From the NCBI GenBank assembly GCA_025928645.1, contig JAICJD010000020.1, positions 1-33,044 of the forward strand: 33,044 nt of DNA. The letters run 5' to 3'. The position numbers were made by a program, and so were the translations under genes. Shown one piece after another: positions 1 to 7,088 of the stretch. Source of the DNA: Gemmatimonadales bacterium. Lineage in GTDB: Bacteria; Gemmatimonadota; Gemmatimonadetes; Gemmatimonadales; GWC2-71-9. Position 1 is the first letter of the stretch. The number at the start of each line of letters is the position of its first letter. The notes beneath the pieces are model-generated. The model saw only the letters and a program-made list of their open reading frames with translations. It made no database searches and was not told where the DNA came from.

Positions 1-692
<692 letters not shown>

Positions 693-892
693 TTGCTTCA
701 ATCGAGTGTTTGAACAGCTCGGTCGAACGACCTGGTTCTGTCGTCCGAATCACGTTGATCAGAGGTAAACCCTACCCGCCGGGCTCTGTACCCGGACGGA
801 TCAGAGGGTCCGCACCCCATCACTTTTCGCTCACATCGCTTGTCAAAGAGCTGGTACGAAAACCGGCGAACTGCTTTTGCCGGTAGCCATCA
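693..892 (-). other. rRNA operon leader (pre-16S spacer)
   Basis: Untranslated leader between the proximal rrn promoter and the mature 16S 5' end. It contains boxA (841-852) and two visible hairpins: GGTCG/CGACC at 721-732 and a CCGGG/CCCGG-type stem near 779-801. These could belong to the RNase III processing stem, but the partner strand downstream of 16S is outside the window. No credible protein-coding frame is present. Confidence 0.7.
841..852 (-). promoter_or_regulatory. rrn boxA antitermination site
   Basis: The minus strand reads AGCTCTTTGACA, close to the E. coli rrn boxA core GCTCTTTAACA. It lies in the leader between the proximal promoter and 16S, where boxA is expected. In characterised bacteria NusB-NusE load here to let polymerase resist Rho across the untranslated rRNA. 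nusA is also encoded in this window (26019-27326). Confidence 0.75.
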
Positions 893-921
893 ATAATAAC
901 CGAAACTTGGCGCAGGGTCAA
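893..921 (-). promoter_or_regulatory. rrn proximal promoter (P2-like)
   Basis: Minus-strand -35 TTGACC (916-921), exact 17-bp spacer, -10 TATTAT (893-898). Predicted start is near 886, about 195 bases upstream of mature 16S. Five of six bases match the sigma70 consensus in each box with ideal spacing, in a GC-rich background where such matches are rare. Confidence 0.78.
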
Positions 922-981
922 GGGATAGGCACCCAAAATCTGCCCATGCTGCCCCGGAAACCCGCAATTTGGTAGCCCGAA

Positions 982-1010
982 AAGATACCGAAATCGGGCC
1001 GGAATGTCAA
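982..1010 (-). promoter_or_regulatory. rrn distal promoter (P1-like)
   Basis: Minus-strand -35 TTGACA (1005-1010, perfect), 17-bp spacer, -10 TATCTT (982-987). Predicted start is near 975, roughly 90 bases upstream of the second promoter. The pair forms the tandem arrangement common at bacterial rRNA operons. Confidence 0.75.
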
Positions 1011-1283
1011 TGGGAAAGGACGTACGGAGATCAACCTGGTCTTCGCCGCCCCACCCGCCCCGGTACCGCCCTCGGCACCCCCTCTGCCTGTCAGCGGGCT
1101 CGCCGACTCAGTGCCGGCCGGCAACCGCTCCACGGTGTTCTTGAGGGACCGCAATTCTAACGGCGGCCCCAGGTGCACGCAAGAGGATTCGATCGGCTCG
1201 CCGGTGACCTGGCGCACGGAGCGCATCGCCGGCGGGCCACAACGTTCCGGCGAACCTGGTGCACACCCCGCAAGGAGATTCCG
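1011..1283. other. Intergenic stretch without recognised gene
   Basis: This lies between the divergent rrn promoters and the DUF892 gene. Apart from the ribosome binding site near 1272-1276 I see no RNA gene, terminator or convincing promoter. Open frames on both strands here lack a plausible start, ribosome site or recognisable protein sequence. Confidence 0.5.
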
Positions 1284-1817
1284 ATGTCGAAGCTGGCCTC
1301 GCTGGACGATCTGCTCGTCCACGAACTGCAGGATATCTATCACGCCGAGGGTCAGATCCTGAAGGCGCTGCCGAAGATGATCAAGGCCGCCACCCACCCC
1401 GACCTGAAAGACGCGTTCGAGGAACATCGCCAGCAGACCGAAGGCCAGGTCCGCCGCCTGGAACAGGCCTTCAAGCTGCTGGGCGTCCCCGCCAAGGGGA
1501 AGAAATGCGAAGGCATGGCCGGACTGCTGGAAGAAGGGCGGAAGGTCATCGAGGAGGATGCCCTGCCCCCGGTGCTGGACGCCGCCCTGATCGCGGCGGC
1601 TCAGAAGGTCGAGCACTACGAGATCGCGAGCTACGGCTGCGTGTGCACCTACGCCGAGATGCTGGGCTATGACCAGGTGCACGAGCTGCTCGGCCAGAAC
1701 CTGGACGAGGAAGAGACCACGGACCAGAAGCTCACCGCGCTAGCGGAGAGCGTGATCAATCAGGAGGCGGAGGACGCGGAGGATCTCGACGCGGAAGAAG
1801 CGCGCCGGGAGATCTGA
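1284..1817 (+). CDS. DUF892 ferritin-like protein (YciE/YciF type)
   Basis: A 177-residue protein with the DUF892 pattern: an N-terminal helix LDDLLVHELQDIYHAEGQIL, a central helix ending GKKCEGMAGLLEEGR, then the AAQKVEHYEIASYG helix and an acidic C-terminal tail. The family folds as a four-helix, ferritin-like bundle with conserved Glu/His residues and is usually stress-induced; its biochemical role is poorly established. The frame is open upstream to 1173, but ATG at 1284 is preferred because AGGAG lies 7-8 bases upstream and homology begins there. It is transcribed away from the rRNA operon and ends 3 bases from the convergent TM2 gene with no visible terminator. Confidence 0.93.
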   Translation: MSKLASLDDLLVHELQDIYHAEGQILKALPKMIKAATHPDLKDAFEEHRQQTEGQVRRLEQAFKLLGVPAKGKKCEGMAGLLEEGRKVIEEDALPPVLDAALIAAAQKVEHYEIASYGCVCTYAEMLGYDQVHELLGQNLDEEETTDQKLTALAESVINQEAEDAEDLDAEEARREI

Positions 1818-1820
1818 CGG

Positions 1821-2243
1821 TCAGCTGGGGCGAACGGGGTGGGTCTGGGCCGGCACTTCCCGCGGTCCTGCGAGCAGTCGCTCCGTGAAATCGACCCGTT
1901 CGGCGAGCTCGGCCACCTGCTGCCGCAGGAGGTCGAGCTCGTCCAGCACATCGGGGGGAAGGGCCTCCGCGGCGGTCGCTTCGACGTCCCACCGGGTCAC
2001 CAGGCGATCGTTCACGTCGCGGAACGACCCGCTGGCCACCAGAATCAGGTCGTAGAGCCACCAGAGGCCGGCCCCGCCCAGGGTCAGCGCCATCAGCACG
2101 CCGGTACCGGTTTTTCCCACGTAGAAGCGATGCCCGCCGAACGGCCCGAGGATCGTGGCGAGTGCGAGGGCGACTCCGCGCGACCGGCCGGATGGGCGTT
2201 CCGCGGCGTCGAGCTCGGTCAGGGACGTCCCGGTCGAGGACAT
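1821..2243 (-). CDS. TM2-domain membrane protein
   Basis: A 140-residue protein. After a hydrophilic N-terminus, residues about 23-70 form a TM2 domain: two membrane helices joined by a short turn, with the signature GPFGGHRFYVGK and a WWLYDLILV second helix ending in an aspartate-containing motif. The C-terminal half is soluble and contains a heptad-like segment (LDLLRQQVAELAERV) that may form a coiled coil, then a Pro/Arg-rich tail. TM2 proteins occur across bacteria without a settled function. It lies downstream of the two tRNA genes, possibly on the same transcript. The ATG at 2243 is the only good start. Confidence 0.88.
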   Translation of the reverse strand: MSSTGTSLTELDAAERPSGRSRGVALALATILGPFGGHRFYVGKTGTGVLMALTLGGAGLWWLYDLILVASGSFRDVNDRLVTRWDVEATAAEALPPDVLDELDLLRQQVAELAERVDFTERLLAGPREVPAQTHPVRPS

Positions 2244-2254
2244 GGGGTGAATAT

Positions 2255-2272
2255 CCGCCGCGGCCGCGGCGG
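2255..2272. repeat. 18-bp perfect palindrome
   Basis: CCGCCGCGGCCGCGGCGG is its own reverse complement. It lies 12 bases upstream of the TM2 gene start on the minus strand. It could be an operator or an RNA hairpin, but a pure G/C palindrome can arise by chance in this composition. Confidence 0.35.
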
Positions 2273-2344
2273 TGTCTACGGGCCTCCGGGTTCGGAGCCA
2301 TCCATTCCGGAGCCAAACGGGCGATGTGCGGCCTTCGCGAGGGA

Positions 2345-2418
2345 TGCGCCCGGGTGGATTCGAACCACCGACCCACAGCTTAGAAGGCTGTTGCTCTATC
2401 CAGCTGAGCTACGGGCGC
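2345..2418 (-). tRNA. tRNA-Arg (anticodon TCT)
   Basis: Cloverleaf on the minus strand: acceptor GCGCCCG/CGGGCGC, D arm GCTCAGCTGGATAGAGC, anticodon stem ACAGC/GCTGT with loop CTTCTAA (anticodon TCT), T arm GGTGG-TTCGAAT-CCACC, discriminator A. No CCA is encoded, so the tail must be added by tRNA nucleotidyltransferase. It reads AGA/AGG codons, which are rare in this GC-rich sequence. It follows tRNA-Pro by 19 bases and probably shares its transcript. Confidence 0.97.
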
Positions 2419-2437
2419 GCATCATCGGGTGAAATCA

Positions 2438-2511
2438 TCGGGGCGCCGGGATTCGAACCCGGGACCTCCTGCTCCCAAAGCAGGCGCGCTACCGGACTGC
2501 GCCACACCCCG
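2438..2511 (-). tRNA. tRNA-Pro (anticodon TGG)
   Basis: Cloverleaf on the minus strand: acceptor CGGGGTG/CGCCCCG, D arm GGCGCAGTCCGGTAGCGC, anticodon stem CCTGC/GCAGG with loop TTTGGGA (anticodon TGG), T arm CCGGG-TTCGAAT-CCCGG, discriminator A. No CCA is encoded. A possible -10 (TATGTT, 2531-2536) lies 19 bases upstream, but I see no good -35, so the tRNA pair may be read from here or co-transcribed from rdgB. Confidence 0.97.
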
Positions 2512-2571
2512 GATGCCCTCAGGCCCGTCCAACATAGCGGGGGCCGTCGGGGGCTGGTAGGACGACGAAAG

Positions 2572-3192
2572 TCAGCGGGTTGCCTGGGTCATCGCGGCGG
2601 CCAGGGCGCGGAGCGCCCGGCCTCGATGGCTCACACGGTCCTTTTCTTCCGGGCTCGCCTCGCCGAAGGTTTGCTCCAGCTCGTCGCTGTAGAACAACGG
2701 GTCGTAGCCGAAGCCGCCTTTCCCTCGGGGAGATTCGAGGATACGGCCACCACACACCCCCTCGAAGGTCTCGGGAATGCCGTCGGGCTCGCGCAGCAGC
2801 ACGAGCACGCACCGGTAGCGCGCCCGGCGACGGCCCTCGGGCGCGCCGCGAAGCCGCCGCAGCAGCTCGGCGTTGTTGGCGGCATCGACTGTTTCCGCCG
2901 AGCCGACCTCGCCCGCGAAGCGGCGCGACCGTACGCCGGGGGCCCCTCCCAGCGAAAAGACCTCGAGCCCCGAATCATCGGCTACCGTGGGAAGCCCGGT
3001 CAGCCGCGCGAAGTACTCGGCCTTGCGCCTGGCGTTGCCCTCGAATGACTCGGTGTTCTCGAGGGTGTCTTCCACGGTCGACTCCCAGATTCCCCTCTCG
3101 TCCGGAAACGAGACTTCCAGCCCGGCCGGCTCCAGAATACGCCGGATCTCGGGCTGCTTGCCGCGGCTCCGCGTGGCGGCCAGCAGCTTCAC
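2572..3192 (-). CDS. rdgB: XTP/dITP diphosphatase (non-canonical purine NTPase)
   Basis: A 206-residue HAM1/RdgB family enzyme that hydrolyses XTP, ITP and dITP to monophosphates, cleaning the nucleotide pool. Visible signatures: LLAATRSRGK at the N-terminus, the ADDSGLEV metal/substrate motif, KGGFGYDPLF, and SHRGRALRAL near the C-terminus. Length is typical. The start is the GTG at 3192, which overlaps the rph stop as GTGA, implying translational coupling; the open frame runs further upstream but that part is rph read in another frame. The rph-rdgB pairing is widespread in bacteria. Confidence 0.95.
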   Translation of the reverse strand: MKLLAATRSRGKQPEIRRILEPAGLEVSFPDERGIWESTVEDTLENTESFEGNARRKAEYFARLTGLPTVADDSGLEVFSLGGAPGVRSRRFAGEVGSAETVDAANNAELLRRLRGAPEGRRRARYRCVLVLLREPDGIPETFEGVCGGRILESPRGKGGFGYDPLFYSDELEQTFGEASPEEKDRVSHRGRALRALAAAMTQATR

Positions 3193-3899
3193 CAGCCGAG
3201 CGCCTCGCGCTGGGCACGGAACAGCTGCTCGATACCCTGGCCGGCGAGGTTCAGCAGCACGTCGAGCTGGGCCCGAGAGAACGTGTCGTGCTCGCCCGTG
3301 CCCTGCACCTCCACGAACCGCGCCGGCTCGAGCATGACCACGTTGGCATCCACGTGCGCGTCCCGATCCTCCAGGTACGCGAGATCGAGCCGCTCCTCGC
3401 CCTCGACCACCCCTACCGACACGGCGGCCACCAGGTGGCCGAACGCGGAAGGTTGGCCGGTCCGCTCGGCGAGCCAGGCGCAGGCATCGGACAGCGCCAC
3501 GCACCCGCCGGTGATGCTCGCCGTGCGGGTCCCGCCGTCGGCCTGGAGCACGTCACAGTCGATCCGGATCGTGTGCTCGCCGAAGGCCATCGTGCGCATC
3601 GCGGCGCGGAGCGATCGCCCGATCAAGCGCTGAATTTCCTGGGTCCGTCCGCCGGGCCCGTTCCGCTCGCGCGCGGTGCGCTCGGCCGTGGCGCGGGGAA
3701 GCATGGCGTACTCGGCGGTGACCCAGCCTTCGCCGCTTCCCTTCTTGAACCCCGGGACGCCGGCCTCGACGGAGGCGGTACAGTGCACGAGAGTCCCGCC
3801 CATCCGGATCAGGCATGAGCCCTCGGCGTACGGATTGGCGCGCCGCTCCAGCACGAGGGGACGCAGGTGGTCGTTGGCGCGGCCGTCAGGACGTGGCAC
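3189..3899 (-). CDS. rph: Ribonuclease PH
   Basis: A 236-residue phosphorolytic 3'-5' exoribonuclease that trims tRNA 3' ends and helps degrade structured RNA; the family works as a hexameric ring. Family hallmarks: [13 protein letters not shown] at the N-terminus, [31 protein letters not shown], and [20 protein letters not shown] with the catalytic Asp and phosphate-binding residues. The start is taken as GTG at 3899, just before PRPDGR, matching family length; it overlaps the rfaE2 end by 14 bases. Longer upstream reading matches no RNase PH. The GTGA overlap with rdgB follows. Confidence 0.95.
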   Translation of the reverse strand: MPRPDGRANDHLRPLVLERRANPYAEGSCLIRMGGTLVHCTASVEAGVPGFKKGSGEGWVTAEYAMLPRATAERTARERNGPGGRTQEIQRLIGRSLRAAMRTMAFGEHTIRIDCDVLQADGGTRTASITGGCVALSDACAWLAERTGQPSAFGHLVAAVSVGVVEGEERLDLAYLEDRDAHVDANVVMLEPARFVEVQGTGEHDTFSRAQLDVLLNLAGQGIEQLFRAQREALGW

Positions 3900-4362
3900 G
3901 AAGACGCTCGACGATGGCGGTGGTGGAAAATCCGGCGACGACCGGCACCCTGACGACCCGGCCGCCCCGGGCCTCCAGCCAGTCGGCGCCGACGATCTGG
4001 TCGCGGCGGTAGTCGGCGCCCTTGACCAGGACGTCGGGGGCGAGGGCGCGGATGAGCTCGAGCGGGGTGTCCTCGTCGAACAGCACGACACAGTCCACGG
4101 CGGCGAGTCCGGCCAGCACGCGGGTGCGGGCGGCTGCAGGCACGAGCGGGCGCCCGGCGCCCTTGGCGAGCCGGCCGGCGGAGCCGTCGCTGTTGACCCC
4201 CACGACCAGCGCATCGCCTTCGCGGCGCGCGGCCTCGAGCAGCTCGACGTGGCCCGGGTGAAGCAGGTCGAACACCCCGTTGGTGAACACAACCGCTCCC
4301 CGCTGGACGGCCCGCCAGGCGAGCGCGTCGGCCGGCGAGCGAACCTTCCCCGCGGTGGTCAC
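3886..4362 (-). CDS. rfaE2: D-glycero-beta-D-manno-heptose 1-phosphate adenylyltransferase
   Basis: A 158-residue nucleotidyltransferase matching the C-terminal half of E. coli HldE; the N-terminal kinase half is absent here. It would make ADP-heptose for the LPS inner core. The signature [13 protein letters not shown] contains the HxGH nucleotide-binding motif, followed by VVGVNSDGS, then [14 protein letters not shown] and DVLVKGADY. The GTG start at 4362 overlaps the antiporter stop as GTGA. Many bacteria encode kinase and adenylyltransferase separately; the kinase gene is not in this window. Confidence 0.93.
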   Translation of the reverse strand: MTTAGKVRSPADALAWRAVQRGAVVFTNGVFDLLHPGHVELLEAARREGDALVVGVNSDGSAGRLAKGAGRPLVPAAARTRVLAGLAAVDCVVLFDEDTPLELIRALAPDVLVKGADYRRDQIVGADWLEARGGRVVRVPVVAGFSTTAIVERLRATS

Positions 4363-5543
4363 GCCGCCCCTCCCGGCCGCGGCCGGAGCAACGACTTGAG
4401 CGCCGGCGGCGCCACGAACGTGGTCGCCATGATCATGAGCAGCACGGCCCCGAATACCTCGTCGTTGAGGATGCCTGACCGGCGGCCGATGTCGGCGAAG
4501 ATGAGTCCCACCTCTCCCCTCGGGACCATCCCGACCCCCACCACCAGGCGGCGCATCGGCTGCCACGGCGCCGCCCAGCCGGCCGCCATCTTCCCGAAGA
4601 TACCGATCAGGGTCAGCACCAGCGCGATCAGCAGTGTTTCCCGAGCCGCGGGCGTCGCGGGGTCGAGCAACCGCAAGTCCAGGGACGAGCCGACGCTCAC
4701 GAAGAAGATCGGGGTGAAGACGGCGGCGACCGGACGCACCTCCCGCTCGATCGTGTCGAACTGGTTGGTGCCCGACAGAATGAGACCGGCGGCGAACGCG
4801 CCCAGAATGAGCGCCGAGCCGGCTTCGGCCGCGGCGGCGGACAGCCCGAGTGCGAACGCCACGGCCAGCACCAGAAGCACCGAGCGGACCCGCATGCGCA
4901 CGACGAGATTGAACAGGCCGGGCACGGCATACCGCCCGACCAGGACCGCCACGACCAGGAACCCGACCGCCACGGCCAGCGTTCGCGCCACGCCGAACGC
5001 CGTCACCGCTCCGCCGGTCGCGAGCACCGAGACGACGCTCAGGATGACCAGCCCCAGCACGTCGTCGATGACGGCCGCCCCGATGATGACGCGAGCCTCC
5101 GGCGTGCCGAGGGCGCCCAGGTCGGACAGGACGCGGGCCGTGATCCCGACCGAGGTCGCCGTGAGGGTGGCGCCCACGAAGATGGCTGCCGGACCAGGAT
5201 GCCCGTCCGCCACCCAGTACAGGTAGCCCAGCCCGAAGGGAATCGCCACGCCGACCACGGCCACGGCCAGGGCCGCGGGACCGACGCGGAACATCGCCTT
5301 GAGGTCGGTCTCGAGGCCGATCTCGAACAGCAGCAGCAGCACGCCGAGCTCGGCCATGACATGGATCAGCTCGGCTCCGGACCCGGTGCTCGGCACCACG
5401 CCGAGCCCCGCGCCGCCAAGCAGCGCGCCGGCCACCAGCTCGCCCAGCACGGCCGGCTGGCCCATGCGCTCGGCGATCTCGCCGAGAAGCTTGGCGGCGG
5501 TGAGGATGGCGGCGAGGGCCAGGAAGAACCCGGCGACCTCCAC
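4359..5543 (-). CDS. CPA2-family Na+(K+)/H+ antiporter, membrane domain only
   Basis: A 394-residue integral membrane protein with about 12 hydrophobic helices. Family signatures: [17 protein letters not shown] near the N-terminus, [11 protein letters not shown], the paired acidic residues D160-D161 in [10 protein letters not shown] (cation/proton site), and [13 protein letters not shown] near the end. It probably exchanges Na+ or K+ for protons. The C-terminal TrkA-N/RCK domain found in KefB/KefC is absent. Translation starts at GTG immediately after the TAG of the upstream gene, with no spacer. Substrate cannot be told from sequence. Confidence 0.92.
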   Translation of the reverse strand: MEVAGFFLALAAILTAAKLLGEIAERMGQPAVLGELVAGALLGGAGLGVVPSTGSGAELIHVMAELGVLLLLFEIGLETDLKAMFRVGPAALAVAVVGVAIPFGLGYLYWVADGHPGPAAIFVGATLTATSVGITARVLSDLGALGTPEARVIIGAAVIDDVLGLVILSVVSVLATGGAVTAFGVARTLAVAVGFLVVAVLVGRYAVPGLFNLVVRMRVRSVLLVLAVAFALGLSAAAAEAGSALILGAFAAGLILSGTNQFDTIEREVRPVAAVFTPIFFVSVGSSLDLRLLDPATPAARETLLIALVLTLIGIFGKMAAGWAAPWQPMRRLVVGVGMVPRGEVGLIFADIGRRSGILNDEVFGAVLLMIMATTFVAPPALKSLLRPRPGGAA

Positions 5544-5906
5544 CTAGAGCTGCTCCACCACGCGCGGATGGAGGACGAACGTCTTCTTGAAGAGCGGAAG
5601 GTCGACCGTCTCGGTGTACTGGGTCTCGATCGTGATGGCGTTGCCCCGGCCGCCGCGGAGGATGCGGAATTCGGGAGAGGAGCCGAGCAACGAGTCGGCC
5701 TGGGCGGCGAGCCGGGCGCGGATGACGTCGTCGGTATTCTGCCCGGCGAAGAGCGCCTGCTGCTGCATGTCATCCTTGAGCTGGTACAACCTCCAGTAGA
5801 CCCCGCCGATGTGGACGCCGTAGTAGACGGCGGCCGCGAACAGCGCGGCCGTCACAAGGCATCCGAGCGTGCTGGACCCCCGCTCGCCCCCGGGATGGCT
5901 CACCAT
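5544..5906 (-). CDS. Small single-pass membrane protein, function unknown
   Basis: A 120-residue protein: a short positively charged start, one membrane helix at about residues 14-34 ([20 protein letters not shown]), then a soluble domain with [12 protein letters not shown] and a C-terminal beta-like part ending [10 protein letters not shown]. The layout resembles the DUF4845 class of small membrane-anchored proteins, but I cannot assign it firmly. The ATG at 5906 overlaps the lptE stop by seven bases; a GTG directly after it is an alternative. The flanking genes (lptE and an antiporter) suggest an envelope role, by inference only. Confidence 0.75.
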   Translation of the reverse strand: MVSHPGGERGSSTLGCLVTAALFAAAVYYGVHIGGVYWRLYQLKDDMQQQALFAGQNTDDVIRARLAAQADSLLGSSPEFRILRGGRGNAITIETQYTETVDLPLFKKTFVLHPRVVEQL

Positions 5907-6418
5907 TGCGACTGCGCTCCCTCCACGATGTTGGTGACCAGGTCGTCGAGCGCCCGCTGCCTGCCCTGCTGCTCCTGGCCGGGGTCGTAGTCGCCCTTGA
6001 CCAGGAGGCCGGTATTCTGCCAGATGGGCTTTCCCCGCTTCTGATCGAGGATCTCCACGGAAACCGTGATCTGAACCTGACGGCGCGTGACGTTGACGGT
6101 GCGGTCTTCCTCTCCGGTGTACTGCACCGGCAGGTCCGGCTCGTAGCGGACGATCGTGCCGCGCACCAGCGCGTCGGCCTGTCCCTGCGAAGCTTGGCGC
6201 AGTCCGAGACGGCGCTCGAGCGCCTCGCGCACGCTGCTGGCCACTTCCTGGGTGAGCGTCGGCTCGGCGGTCTGGTTGTCGAAGGGAAGCAGCGCGACGG
6301 TCTTGATCGACGGGGGAAGCCCGCCACCGGCAAAGCCGTAGAGGCAGCCGCCGAGCGCGGCGGGCAGGAGGAGCAGAAGGAGGCTACGGCTTGTGATCAG
6401 TCCAGATGTCAGGCGCAA
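5900..6418 (-). CDS. lptE: LptE-family LPS-assembly lipoprotein
   Basis: A 172-residue lipoprotein with a signal peptide rich in Leu and the lipobox LGGC (Cys25), followed by YGFAGGGLPPSIKTVALLPF, the typical opening of LptE-like proteins. In E. coli LptE plugs the LptD barrel and helps deliver LPS to the cell surface. The body contains DALVRGTIVRYEPD and WQNTGLLVKGDYDP, consistent with the family. The start is uncertain: no ATG or GTG lies in frame before the signal peptide, so TTG at 6418 is used. This gives a 35-base overlap with the upstream lipoprotein gene and no clear ribosome site. Confidence 0.85.
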   Translation of the reverse strand: MRLTSGLITSRSLLLLLLPAALGGCLYGFAGGGLPPSIKTVALLPFDNQTAEPTLTQEVASSVREALERRLGLRQASQGQADALVRGTIVRYEPDLPVQYTGEEDRTVNVTRRQVQITVSVEILDQKRGKPIWQNTGLLVKGDYDPGQEQQGRQRALDDLVTNIVEGAQSQW

Positions 6419-7088
6419 AGTCGGCCCGTGAGGTCGAGAGGAACGTCAGGTTGAGCTTCGCCGGAACGCTGGGAACGATCAGCCGCGACGTGAGCGGCGC
6501 GCCGGTCGAGTCGAGCGTGGTCTCGGCGCGCCCCACCACCTTGCCCGCGTGGCGCACCTCGGTGACCAGCTTGCCTCGCGACCCCGCGGTGCGCGCGTAG
6601 CTCACCGTGTCCGCGGCGTCGGCGTACTGCCAGGCGGTCACGTCGCCCTGGGTGACGCCGCGAAGCTGGGCCCCTGCGTCCGGCATCCGGGCAATTCCCA
6701 GCATCGCCCAGAGCAAGGGATAATTCGGCACGAGCTTCTTGACGGCGTCCGGAGGCTCGGCCCAGAGCGGCCGGTCGCCGATGACCGCCGCCGCAGCCGG
6801 ATTGGAACCGAACGGCCCCGCGACGTCGAACCGCAGCGAATCCGGAGGCGCGACCCGGGCGCTGCCGCGACCGCCGGCGCTCGAGCGCTCGTCCTGAAAC
6901 AGCCACTTGAATCGATGGAGCCTGTTCTGCCGCGGCACGGTGGACGTGACCCACTGCCCCACTTGGGCCTGACTCACCGGCGCGGCCCCCGCCGGCACGA
7001 CCGCGCCCGGGGCCCCGTGGCAGGCAGTGAGCAACAGCGCAAGATAGGCCACCGACACACCGCGGTCAACGGAAAAGCGTTGTGGCAT
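6384..7088 (-). CDS. Outer-membrane lipoprotein, LolB/LolA-like fold suspected
   Basis: A 234-residue protein with a lipoprotein signal (lipobox LTAC, Cys near residue 23). The stretch LFQDERSSAGGRGSARV followed by PPDSLRFDVAGPFG resembles the beta-sheet start of LolB/RseB-type lipid-binding proteins: a Trp/Phe-Arg strand, Gly-rich turn, then PDxLRFDxxGPFG. The rest (TTLDSTGAPLTSRL, KLNLTF) suits a continuing antiparallel sheet. A lipoprotein-handling role is an inference from that likeness and the neighbouring lptE. Start is ATG 7088, fused to the upstream stop as TGATG; a TTG one codon earlier is a less likely alternative. Confidence 0.7.
   Translation of the reverse strand: MPQRFSVDRGVSVAYLALLLTACHGAPGAVVPAGAAPVSQAQVGQWVTSTVPRQNRLHRFKWLFQDERSSAGGRGSARVAPPDSLRFDVAGPFGSNPAAAAVIGDRPLWAEPPDAVKKLVPNYPLLWAMLGIARMPDAGAQLRGVTQGDVTAWQYADAADTVSYARTAGSRGKLVTEVRHAGKVVGRAETTLDSTGAPLTSRLIVPSVPAKLNLTFLSTSRADFAPDIWTDHKP

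Noticed and set aside
841-846. TTGACA on the minus strand as a third rrn promoter -35
   Set aside because: No -10-like sequence lies 16-18 bases downstream, and the hexamer is part of the boxA match AGCTCTTTGACA.
2255-2272. Perfect 18-bp palindrome as an operator for the TM2 gene
   Set aside because: It is composed only of G and C in a very GC-rich region, no regulator is nearby, and chance formation is credible; kept only as a low-confidence repeat.
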